Assembly (NCBI RefSeq): GCF_963422355.1
Contig: NC_085091.1
Coordinates: 3,071,023 to 3,135,022, forward strand
Reading direction: 5' to 3'
From: Corticium candelabrum
Lineage: Eukaryota > Porifera > Homoscleromorpha > Homosclerophorida > Plakinidae
DNA length: 64,000 nt
Translations under genes and position numbers: made by a program
Shown here: positions 27,462-34,549 of the stretch, piece by piece
Numbering within the stretch: the stretch's first letter is position 1
Layout: every line of letters starts with the position of its first letter
Notes under the pieces: generated by a model
Told to the model about the DNA's origin: nothing
Database searches by the model: none
The model's input: only the letters and a program-made list of their open reading frames with translations

Positions 27462-27655
27462 GTAAAGCTCTCACCTTGTGCATAAATTTTCTGACTGTTT
27501 ATCGGTGATTTTTGATGTATTACTATTAACTACTTGCCTTCACAGGCAATGGTAATCTGCTCGACTTGCATTCGATGTGGAGAAAACTTATTGTCCATTA
27601 CAAGATGGACGACTGCTACATGGAAAACTGGAAACAGACTCTCTCACGAGTGTAA
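5946..27655 (+). CDS. HELZ2-like TPR / CCCH / helicase / RNB / helicase protein, copy B (complete)
   Basis: Giant RNA helicase-exoribonuclease of about 3,740 residues, with 34 exons that join in phase: 5946-6038, 6102-6320, 10583-10771, 10876-10912, 10971-11101, 11282-11455, 12921-13280, 13355-13418, 13493-13668, 13728-13764, 14463-14593, 14666-14710, 14781-15347, 15424-15585, 15643-15702, 15773-16090, 16158-16196, 16262-16289, 16360-16722, 16778-16823, 17689-17905, 17972-18109, 18177-18706, 18830-19790, 19891-20301, 20368-20440, 20504-24550, 24621-24749, 24868-25008, 25083-25702, 25807-26061, 26959-27142, 27199-27366, 27546-27655. The start ATG has a purine at -3 and G at +4, with an upstream in-frame stop. 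The least certain joins are exons 8/9, 18 and 32. Human HELZ2 is shorter (about 2,650 residues) and lacks this TPR front. Probable function: unwinding and 3'-5' degradation of RNA; substrate unknown. Confidence 0.85.
7850..8190 (-). mobile_element. tRNA-derived SINE-like block with LINE-like tail (copy B intron 2)
   Basis: Read on the minus strand, ~8187-8124 looks like a tRNA head: GTGGCTTAGTGGTTAG fits a Pol III A box, and about 35 bases later GGTTTGATGATTC is a weak B box. The other end (about 7850-7945) resembles the end of the restriction-endonuclease-type LINE at 46010-46100. This is the usual build of a SINE sharing its tail with a partner LINE. LINE-like sequence continues directly to the right, so it may instead be an insertion in that LINE's 3' UTR. 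It is also present in copy C (44215-44556). Confidence 0.4.
8200..10560 (-). mobile_element. Degraded restriction-endonuclease-type LINE (copy B intron 2)
   Basis: Minus-strand fragments at 9601-9362 and 9420-9190 encode the C-terminal PD-(D/E)XK-like region (NRPD, CLLSDISCPA, KYSDLRVQISRMW). 10503-9672 encodes N-terminal segments with the SEQRLANQKRYLL block. The reverse-transcriptase core is missing: 9635/9636 joins sequences that are about 3.45 kb apart in copy C (45997/49452). An unrelated ~800-base stretch (8390-9205) interrupts the element. Frames are broken, so it is dead. Confidence 0.7.
11661..11796. repeat. Telomere-like minisatellite in intron 6, copy B
   Basis: Degenerate tandem units of about 17 bases built on GGTACTGTTAGGGTTAG, so TTAGGG recurs throughout. 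Copy C has a longer version (51482-51750). Confidence 0.8.
11797..12920. other. Remainder of intron 6, copy B
   Basis: Non-coding intron sequence, alignable by eye with 51751-52864 in copy C. I see no element, RNA gene or exon in it. Confidence 0.5.
12921..14710 (+). CDS. Copy B exons 7-12: Ser/Gln-rich linker and second TPR block
   Basis: Residues ~282-552. Exon 7 (12921-13280) is Ser/Pro/Lys-rich and probably disordered. Exon 9 gives a TPR-like pair around QFEKAASFYKEALSVF. Exons 10-11 give CLYYRGVAYEMKGDNRDAY, another TPR consensus stretch. Exons 8, 10 and 12 are only 64, 37 and 45 nt. The exon 8/9 join (donor 13419, acceptor AG 13491-13492) was chosen because it keeps phase in both copies; the acceptor is not strong. 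Confidence 0.7.
14159..14234. repeat. (TA)n microsatellite, intron 10 copy B
   Basis: Pure AT dinucleotide run. The same place in copy C holds a shorter run (54119-54166). Confidence 0.95.
14320..14394. repeat. (GT)n microsatellite, intron 10 copy B
   Basis: Pure GT run 68 bases before exon 11. Copy C has an expanded version (54251-54402). Confidence 0.95.
14781..16196 (+). CDS. Copy B exons 13-17: lysine-rich/acidic linker and coiled coil
   Basis: Residues ~553-934. Exon 13 (567 nt) has a basic block of K/N/R runs (KKVKKKNKNKKRSK) followed by an acidic block (SSEDEDEE). It resembles a nuclear or nucleolar localisation signal and an RNA-binding tail. Exons 14-15 are Glu/Gln/Arg/Lys-rich (ELQQKRQDAIQQRVEEH), typical of a coiled coil. 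Exon 16 has a more ordered stretch (YVVKIPGIVDVRNS). The intron after exon 15 begins with GC. Lengths are identical in copy C. Confidence 0.75.
15703..15772 (+). other. GC-AG intron 15, copy B
   Basis: Phase requires exon 15 to end at GAG before GCATGT, and no in-phase GT donor exists nearby. The intron ends ...TATAG. Copy C keeps the same GC donor (55712). Confidence 0.65.
16262..17905 (+). CDS. Copy B exons 18-21: C2CH-like finger and two CCCH zinc fingers
   Basis: Residues ~935-1152. Exon 19 holds a zinc-binding-like pattern C-x2-C-x16-C-x2-H (CSKC...CPVH). It is followed by a CCCH finger, C-x5-C-x5-C-x3-H (LCRYRTRC...CLYPH), with the HELZ-like tail SEEELEVWTLDR. A second CCCH finger, C-x8-C-x5-C-x3-H, is split: Cys1 is at the end of exon 20 (LYLCE), and Cys2, Cys3 and His are in exon 21 (HCSSGRNCEYAH). 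CCCH fingers of this family bind RNA. Exon 19/20 are separated by a 55-nt intron (16723-16777). Intron 20 contains a transposon absent from copy C. Confidence 0.85.
16847..17638. mobile_element. hAT-like non-autonomous element inserted in copy B intron 20
   Basis: About 790 bases absent from the equivalent intron of copy C (56833-56901). The ends are imperfect inverted repeats: (G)CAGTGTTCTCCCC on the left and GGGAGAACACTC on the right. Copy C has one GATTT at the site, whereas copy B has one on each side (16842-16846 and 17639-17643). A small frame (about 17131-17262) begins MSASQRTIESFF, resembling the N-terminus of some hAT-type transposases and matching QxxIxxFF. Superfamily is inferred from the CAGTG end. 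Confidence 0.75.
17972..18706 (+). CDS. Copy B exons 22-23: HELZ-family linker before helicase 1
   Basis: Residues ~1153-1374. Exon 22 carries IAFSPPMFVVVSCEPDD. Exon 23 carries the family block DFGVKPYLIKTLRIEIG and NYRSRFHTLLFVEEIAR, which correspond to the conserved DFG.EP.L and NY.SRLH.LL..EEIA regions of HELZ between the zinc finger and the helicase. No catalytic motif is expected here. Confidence 0.8.
18830..20440 (+). CDS. Copy B exons 24-26: first SF1 (Upf1-like) helicase
   Basis: Residues ~1375-1856, completed by the start of exon 27. Motifs in order: Q-like NSEQQKAVQ, Walker A GPFGTGKT (~1532), Walker B DEAAQ (~1662), motif III MAGDHKQ at the exon 24/25 junction, motif IV VVNYRCH, motif V ...VVQG joined to RQFRACVIST, then NTAITRAQ (motif VI) in exon 27. 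All ATPase motifs are intact, so an active ATP-dependent RNA or DNA helicase is expected. Upf1-like enzymes usually move 5'-3'. Confidence 0.9.
20441..20503 (+). other. 63-nt GC-AG intron 26, copy B (in frame, stop-free)
   Basis: Splicing from CAAG|GCGAGA to GGCAG|GTCG joins VVQG to RQFRACVIST, the normal motif V sequence. The intron is 63 nt with no stop, so a naive translation runs through it and adds a hydrophobic stretch (LVLVVVVNVLVCM). The sequence is identical in copy C (59654-59716). Confidence 0.75.
20504..24550 (+). CDS. Copy B exon 27: helicase 1 end, cold-shock region, RNB exoribonuclease, HELZ2 region
   Basis: One 4,047-nt exon, residues ~1857-3205. It completes helicase 1 (NTAITRAQSLVLVVGDP). 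A cold-shock-like segment follows (RNRSFDGEEVLV, compare RNRAxxGD in Dis3/RNase II). The RNB domain starts around residue 2295, with FTIDSETSTDLDDAL giving the four catalytic aspartates at the RNase II spacing. HFTSPIRRYIDI at ~2635 is the other signature. Family enzymes degrade RNA 3'-5' hydrolytically with Mg2+; human HELZ2 has this activity. A 59-codon acidic stretch (23525-23701) is missing from copy C. The donor is at 24551; the TAA just after it is intronic. Confidence 0.9.
24621..27655 (+). CDS. Copy B exons 28-34: second SF1 helicase and C-terminus
   Basis: Residues ~3206-3740. Walker A GPPGTGKT spans the exon 28/29 junction. Walker B DEAGQSLEPE lies in exon 30, motif III IGDHKQLQPV and motif IV NVQYRM at its end. 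ITPYTAQ is in exon 32, motif V SQG/ILSTVRS across 32/33, and motif VI NVALTRAKQG in exon 33. The last exon gives 36 residues and stop TAA (27653-27655). This helicase is more Upf1-like than the first. Exon 32 is taken from acceptor AG at 26957-26958. Intron 31 contains a dispersed repeat. The exon 33 donor GT is the first unit of a GT microsatellite. Confidence 0.88.
26480..26930. repeat. Dispersed repeat in copy B intron 31
   Basis: Two blocks, 26488-26612 (GGCGCTATTGTGCC ... GTGACGTCACGACTGT) and 26811-26925 (GTAGGTAGGTAGGTA ... CACACCAAGGCA), joined by GTAT-type simple sequence. The same two blocks in the same order occur at 38930-39540. Copy A does not show it before its exon 32, so it inserted in B. 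Class unknown. Confidence 0.7.
27367..27460. repeat. (GT)n microsatellite starting at the exon 33 donor, copy B
   Basis: The GT run begins at the first intron base, so the splice donor is itself the first microsatellite unit. In copy A the donor is GTCAGT and the run starts 30 bases further on. Confidence 0.95.
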
Positions 27656-28103
27656 ACTACGTGTGCACATAATTAATAATGTTACTGCTGTTCACGATTT
27701 TGTCAGTGTATATGCGACCATGCCTATGATTAAGTATTTGAACCGCCAAACGGACTCAACAGGAGAACAATAATTGCACCTATTTTAGACATATTTTAGT
27801 TTATAGATTATGTGTTAGGCTATGAGATTAATATATTATTTTAACTACATGCCGCCTTTTCGGCTTTTAGAGGTATTGTGTTGCATATTTTTGATGTGTC
27901 GTGAACAATATACGTATACAGTGGCGTTGGTTGTTGTCAAAAACTGAAGGAGCCGGCTGTGAGACTTATATGATTATATGATCTCTGTCATTGTTTATAT
28001 GGTTACATCCATCAGTATTGTTGACGATGGCTTATTGAAGCCAAGTCTATTAATTAAACTACGCTACTGAAGAACACTCGTGGTGGTGAGATGGTGTGTG
28101 TGT

Positions 28104-28190
<87 letters not shown>

Positions 28191-28427
28191 ATCTAGTCAT
28201 AAGTTGAAATTTTTATTGGCCAATGGATACTTATTAATTCAGGTTGAAGTTTGACCGTTAAGTTTACCTTAGGTGAAAGAATTTACGGATTTTGAATGAT
28301 AGTGCTAACTAGTTGCAAACTCACCGAATACACCATCCACTGCTTGCTACACTACAGCTATGTAACATTGCTCTTACCTACATAATGATTCTACGTTTTC
28401 TACTTATCCTCGATATCCAGACCGGTG
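27656..28427. other. 3' flank of copy B
   Basis: Resembles the 3' flank of copy A for about 250 bases, so it probably includes 3' UTR. No clear polyadenylation signal was placed. A GT microsatellite lies at 28093-28188. Nothing else recognised. Confidence 0.5.
28093..28188. repeat. (GT)n microsatellite
   Basis: Nearly pure GT run in the spacer after copy B. Confidence 0.95.
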
Positions 28428-28567
28428 CAGACATACGAGAATCGTACCGCAGACATACCAGCATCGTACCGCAGACATACTCGTATCGTACCGCAGACAT
28501 ACCGGTATCGTACCGTAGACATACCGGTATCGTATCGCAGACATACCAGTATCGTACAGCAGACATA
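28428..28567. repeat. 22-bp minisatellite, left part
   Basis: About six units of CATACCGGTATCGTACCGCAGA with few changes. The same repeat resumes at 33668. The LINE between them interrupts one original array. Confidence 0.9.
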
Positions 28568-28641
28568 TAATAATAATAATAATAATAATAATTTATTTTT
28601 ATCACACCAAATCTGGTGTAGTTCCCTCATATGGGCAACAT

Positions 28642-28751
<110 letters not shown>

Positions 28752-28765
28752 GACAAATGGCATAA

Positions 28766-29245
28766 CTAACACACAAAATCACTTAACCTACACGTAAAAA
28801 TATTATCTACCACATCCAATCCGTTTTCAGGGTAACTATGTCTAATTGTTAGCAAAGCCAGTCCTCTCACTAGTTCATTTCTTGAATCTATGGCCTGTTT
28901 AAGAAATTTAGTCTGTAGTATTTTCATCTTAAGAGATGCCTCAACAAAATCTGGAAGTCTTTCCACTATAGAGTCTCTTTGTCTCATACCAAGCCCACGA
29001 TGAATACCTTTTCGATACGCTGTGTTAATAGACGTCTCTACTATACTTCGTTCAAAATTCCACAAATGACTTCCATAGGCAAGAACTGGAAATAGTTGCC
29101 TTTCCATGATTGTCATCCATACGCTATCTTTTGGACAACTTCCACCAAGTCGGCTAATGACACCATTCACAGCAGCATAAAATTTTCTTTTTCTAGCCTC
29201 CAATGTGCTCTGTACCATACAGCAACCATTCATAGCAAAGTCCAA
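28766..29245 (-). pseudogene. LINE reverse-transcriptase C-terminal fragment
   Basis: 159-residue frame with the typical post-catalytic region of LINE reverse transcriptases (FYAAVNGVISRLGG, LFPVLAYGSHLW, GLGMRQRDSIVERLP). The catalytic palm motif should lie just upstream but is deleted. Confidence 0.7.
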
Positions 29246-29286
29246 ATGTGTAGTAGTCGACAGTCTCCTTCAAAACAAAGGAACAA

Positions 29287-29897
29287 TCAGAACATCCATG
29301 ACCCTTTATGAAACCAAAATTGTTGTTGACTAGACATCAGCATACCATGCAACTTGTCACGCATTATTAGTTCCAGTGCTTTTGATGTTGTTGACGAAAC
29401 AGCTATTCCTCTGTAATTGTCTGAATTACTGGCATCACCATGTTTATCTTTAATGACTGGAACAACATAAGACTCCAAAAATTGAGTTGGGGCTACAGAA
29501 TGTCTTAAGCAGGCAGTAAAGGCTGTACTCATGTGGATAACTAATTCAAACCCACCATACCTAAGGTGTTCGGACTCTACTTCACCAGGTCCAGCAGATT
29601 TTCTTACTTTTAGTTGATGAAATGCTTTTTGACCTCTTTAGGATGTATCTCAACACACCACCATGGTAGTATTGATGTTTGTATTCGATGTTTCAGATTT
29701 GTCTCAAATATTTGACGCTCTCTATCTATAGAATCGTGTGATTGACTGTTGATAATTTGGCTAAATTGCGTCTTCAAGCACTCCATCATTTCACTGTCAG
29801 ACATACCATTTTGTATACTAGGCTGCGTTTCGTACTTTCTTCCAAAACGTATCAGTATCACTATATATAGTCTGTGGCCAAACTTTCCCACCAACAT
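29287..29897 (-). pseudogene. LINE reverse-transcriptase N-terminal fragments
   Basis: Two frames. 29897-29610 belongs to the region between endonuclease and RT. 29532-29287 contains the fingers motif (VVPVIKDKHGDAS, NYRGIAVSSTTSKALE), equivalent to the usual P..K....NYRPI..... block. The sequence then jumps to the C-terminal fragment. Confidence 0.7.
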
Positions 29898-29937
29898 TCT
29901 TGCTCCTTCCGTTTTCTATTTTTTAAATGACCTTTAA

Positions 29938-31498
29938 AGGGTAACTGCAACGCAAAAATCAAAAATTCTTTTATGTTGGAAATTCTAGTTGCATACATGA
30001 CAGGAAAAATAGTTTTAGATTTTTAAGTTAAGTCTTCGCTGAGATATAGCACGTCAAAGTGGCTTCCGGTTCTTCAACTTTCGATAACGGGCGTGGTGTA
30101 GTGTGACGTCACGGAGGGGCGACTCCACGCTAGAGTGTATTGTAAACAAAGGAATTTGTGGCGAAAGAATGGTTTGGTGTTGTGTGGCTGCAGGATGCAC
30201 CAATTCGCGCAAGTCATACGCAATCGTGTTTCGATTTCCGAAGATCGCCAAGCTAAGAAAGAGTGAGAATCGCAAAATATTGAGGACAATTGCAGAGACG
30301 TTTGTGTCGTTCGGGCGACTGCTACTGAGTACAAAGCGTCTTACTGAGTGGACAGGAGTCTGCAGTAGCCACTTTTAGCCTGATTGCTTCGAGATACGTA
30401 CAGCCAGGTCTATTCAAGAGCTTGGTCTGGGTTGTAGAAGAGCGAAATCGAGGCCACCATTTTCCATCTACTCGCCTCCACAGCTCAAGGTCGCAGCACT
30501 CTGGAACCTTTGCAAAAGAAAAGGAGAGCCGTAATTGAGAAGCGGGAAGGTAAGGAAGACTCTCGTACAGGACTAAAAGTACTGCAAATGGCTAGGAGAG
30601 GTCACATTCTTGATGACTCTAGATGACTCGCCTCTTCATCATCAAGTGTAGTAAATGCAGTCGTATGCGTTGCAGTATACTGTACAGTGAAGTCAAATCT
30701 TGTGTCAACGTGAATTCAACGTACGTACTTCAACTCATTTTATTCTCTTTCTCGCGTACGGCACTAGAGTTTTGCATGATCTCACCAGTACACTGTGCCA
30801 CTACTGTTGCTAGTATTCGACATTATTATCGTGTCATTAGAGACAACCTCAAATACGTTTTGACAGCACGCGCACTCCACACGAGTACGTATCCATCATC
30901 TCACAACGACCGCAGCTACAACCTGTGAATGTTGTTTACTTACCCGGATGTGCATCGATTACGTTGCTAACTCCTACTTTTACTTGCAATGATGACAGGC
31001 TATCGGGTAGCCTGCCTCTTCCTCGTCCGCTTCCAAGGCAGCAAGCGATCTCAAAGCTTCAAAGGCATTGTTGCTGAACCCAAACCTGTGTGGTCTAATC
31101 ACTACGTATACTTAGTAGTGGCTACCAGCAGATCTCCTTCATCCTGCGATTCATGCGATGACGGAACGTTACCATCACGTAAAAACCTCCAGAGGACTCT
31201 TCAGAAGACTCGCTGTTGCTGCTGTCGCTTCCACCCTAGCAGCGTTGCCTTGGATATGAAGATTTAGTCATTTTTACAGGCCGCTGACAATACAGACGCA
31301 CTCGCGGTTCCCCTCAGTGACGTCACACTACACCACGCCCGTTATCGGAAGTTGAAGAACCGGAAGCCACTTTGACGTGCTATATCTCAGCGAAGACTAA
31401 ACTTAAAAATCTAAAACTATTTTTCCTGTCATGTATGCAACTAGAACTATCAATTTCCAACATAAAAGAATTTTTGATTTTTGCGTTGCAGTTACCCT
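29938..31498. mobile_element. TTAA-target DNA transposon with long inverted repeats (Kolobok-like)
   Basis: 1,561 bases with terminal inverted repeats of about 182 (29938-30119) and 189 bases (31310-31498) starting AGGGTAACTGCAACGC. The left flank is TTAA and the right flank TTAG, a near-perfect TTAA duplication. It interrupts the LINE reading frame region. The inside carries a broken THAP domain. TTAA target, a start of RRG type and THAP together fit the Kolobok superfamily; a P-like element is the alternative. Non-autonomous. Confidence 0.75.
30169..30500 (+). pseudogene. THAP zinc-finger remnant inside the TTAA transposon
   Basis: Begins MVWCCVAAGCTNSRK and continues with FRFPK and WTGVCSSHF, giving the THAP C2CH arrangement. 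A stop (30376-30378) falls directly after SSHF. The downstream part continues in the same frame with DCFE and LGLGCRRAKSRPPFSIY, as expected of the second half of a THAP domain. The rest of a transposase is not visible. Confidence 0.6.
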
Positions 31499-32655
31499 TT
31501 AGAGATCATTCTAGAATTCTGCATTGCTTTGTATAATTCACCATCTCTAGGCTTACCAGCACATTTCCATTTAGAAAAGTCGTTTCTAGCCTGCCGCTTT
31601 GATTTCTTGAGATCATCATTCCAACCCAGTTTACTCGTTCCTCTACCTGAACCTTTCCGTACACATAATTTACCAGATCTCAGCAAAGCTTCACATATGG
31701 CATCAAGATATTCTTGAATATCGTGATGATGACCACAAGACTCAGGCTCATTACACACAGTAGCTTCTACCGGCACAGATATTTTACTTAGTTTCAGTTC
31801 TACACAGTGTTTATACCTCTCCAAACTGTCCATTGCGGTTTGTTTCTACAACAATTTTGTACCAACAGACTTGTTCTTTGGTATTGAAATCTTACCATCT
31901 ACTTCCAAACTCGTTGACAGGACAATAGGCCAATGATCAGATAAATAACCACCGTCCTCCCTTATCTCAAACTCTATAATCGTTTTTGTCAAACCATCGG
32001 AGACTATGATGTAGTCAATCCATGATTGAGTCTGGAAATCTGAACTATGCCATGTATTCTTAGTATTCGCTTCAATATCATCCATGCCAATAGCTGTCAG
32101 GTTGAACTCCGACGTAAATGTAGCCAGTAGTCTTGAAGAACGACTTGTGCCTTTGCGAAGATCAGTATTCAAGTCTCCCAATATCATAACATTATCATAC
32201 TCATTTGACTCTAAAAGACCTCCCAATAAATCAATTTCAGTGATGTAATCCTCTACTGATTGCTCATTACCATAGTCAACTGGCATGTACACAGAAATAA
32301 TAAGTATAGTTTCTAGATCTGTAGTAATCCGAATTGCAGACATTCTGTCTGAAGCAGTTTGAATAGCAGAAACAGACTGATAAAAACCTTTATGCCACAA
32401 TATTGCATTCCCACCAAATGGCCTTTCCAATACAATTTTATCCATCTCCATAGGAGACACAGCAGAATAAGGAGCGTCTTCATTAATAGAAGCTAAATTA
32501 CCCAGCTCTGTAGGTAGAAGGCAATGTTCTTGCACCGCAAGTATATCCACTTCTTTGAACAAATCTGAAATACTGTCAGCTGCCGACTTGAACCCTCTAC
32601 AGTTGAAACTGGCTACCTTTAGTTTAGTTGACATCTTCATATTGATTGTTTTCAT
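31492..32655 (-). pseudogene. LINE EEP/APE-type endonuclease and linker
   Basis: 32655-31846 encodes an endonuclease/exonuclease/phosphatase domain: ASFNCRGF (Asn), VQEH (Glu), YMPVD, ILGDLNTD (Asp/Asn), SWIDYI and LSDHWPI (catalytic Asp-His) are all present. 31833-31492 continues towards the RT but is cut by the TTAA element. The nuclease nicks target DNA to prime reverse transcription in LINEs. Confidence 0.8.
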
Positions 32656-33550
32656 TTTCAGAAACAGAAATTTTTGGTCGAAATACCCATGATCTGACTC
32701 TGACGTGCTCTGGCCAGAAATTAGACTCCAATACTATATTCTTGAACTCCAATGGGACTCTCACTCTTGCACTCCTTGTACCTCGTATTCTTGATGGTAA
32801 CAAAAAACACATTTTCCCTTCCACACCCTTATCCTTCAGTTATTCTACAATTCGTAATTCAGTAACCTCTTTCTTCAAATTTCCAACATAAATGTCAGAT
32901 GTGTCCCGCCTCCTTCTCTCCACACCCACCAGAGATGACACCTCCTTGTTGGAACTCACTACAGCTTTAATGTTTCTTCGTCGAAGACGCTCTACTATAC
33001 TCCGTTCTTGATCATTATCCGTATTGTTACTATTTCTTTTCACTACATCATCACCCTTCTCATCAATAACACCTGCAGACTGTGGTTGTACTGAATTTGG
33101 ATTTTGTACTGATGAAACCTTCAGAACTTCCGAATAGTTTCTACTAACTTGTGATTTCTTACCATCTGTAATTACTTCTCCCAATTCTTTTATTCTCTTC
33201 TCACAAAGGCTCACTTGCTCGGACATCCTAATAACCACACCTTCTAATTCGTTATTAAGATTAGCCGACACCTTAGACAATAGATTACTGCAGTCATCCT
33301 CTTCTAGTGGGATTACTGGAAACGAATTGATATCTACAACACCAGACTTAGGCAAGTCTGCTTTGAGTCTATCCGCTTCGTAACATAAATGTAATACATC
33401 TTTAACGTCACCTTCCACTTTCTTCTTGTAAGATGTGTTCTTCCTATTCTTCTTTCTGATATTCTTTAGTGCCGCTATCCCAGAGGATACTTCAAACAGC
33501 AACTCTTTCGCAGAATGTATGTCTTGCTCACTAAATCCACGCACGACCAC
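32624..33550 (-). pseudogene. LINE ORF1-like region (frameshifted)
   Basis: 33550-32840 encodes a Lys/Glu-rich, partly helical protein ending in DIYVGNLKKEVTE. 32824-32624 continues in another frame (RVPLEFKNIVLESNFWPEHV), a block common in ORF1 proteins of such LINEs. A frameshift near 32830 separates them. Confidence 0.6.
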
Positions 33551-33667
33551 ATCTCAAAATGTACCACTCAAAACGTATCTCAATTTATTCTGAACTTATC
33601 AAAACACACCGCATATTGTCACTGAGCGCGATTCAGATGACTCCGCCATCACACATTCGGGACCGTG

Positions 33668-34549
33668 TATCAGTATCGTACCGCAGACATACCGGTATCG
33701 TATTGCAAACATACAAATATTGTACCGCAGACAAAGCGGTATCGTACCACAGACATACCTGTATCGTACCGCAGACATACCAGCATCGTACAGCAGACAT
33801 AGCGGTATTGTAGCGGTATAGTACCGCAGACATAGCGGTATCGTACCGCAGACATTCCAGTATCGTACCGCAGACCTACCGGTATCGTACCGCAGACATA
33901 CCGGTATCATACCGCAGTTATACCAGTATCGTAAGAAAGACATACCGGTATTGTTATGCGGAAATACCTGTATCTTACCGCAGACGTAGCGGTATCGTAG
34001 CGGTATCGTACTGCAGACTTAGCGGTACCACAGACATACCTGTATCGTACCGCAGACATACATCGTACCGCAGACATAGCGGGATCGTACTGCAGACATA
34101 CCAGTATCATACCACAGATATACCGTTATCGCACCGCAGACATACCAGCATCATACCGCAGACAAAGCGGTATCGTTCCGCGGACATACCGGTATCGTAT
34201 CGCAGACATACCGGTATCGTAACGCAGACATAGCGGTATCGTACTCCAGACATAGCGGTACCGCATGGCAGACATACCAGTATCGAATCACAGATATACC
34301 GGCATCGTACCGCAGATATACCAGTATCGTACCGCAGACATACCAGCATCATACCGCAGACATACCTGTATCGTTCCGCAGACATACCTGTATCGTACTT
34401 CAGACATAGCGGTATTGTATCGCAGACATACCAGTATCGTACCGCAGACATACCGGCATCGTACCGCAGACTTACCTGTATTGTACCACAGACATACTAG
34501 TATCGTTTCGCGGACATACCGGTATCGTACCGCAGTTATACCGGTATCA
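33668..34549. repeat. 22-bp minisatellite, right part (~40 units)
   Basis: Tandem units of CATACCGGTATCGTACCGCAGA with substitutions and a few partial units. It is the continuation of the array at 28428-28567. Each unit holds TACCGGTA, a short palindrome. Confidence 0.95.

Noticed and set aside
33668..34549. CRISPR-like array
   Set aside because: Units are contiguous with no spacers and the genome is eukaryotic. It is a minisatellite.
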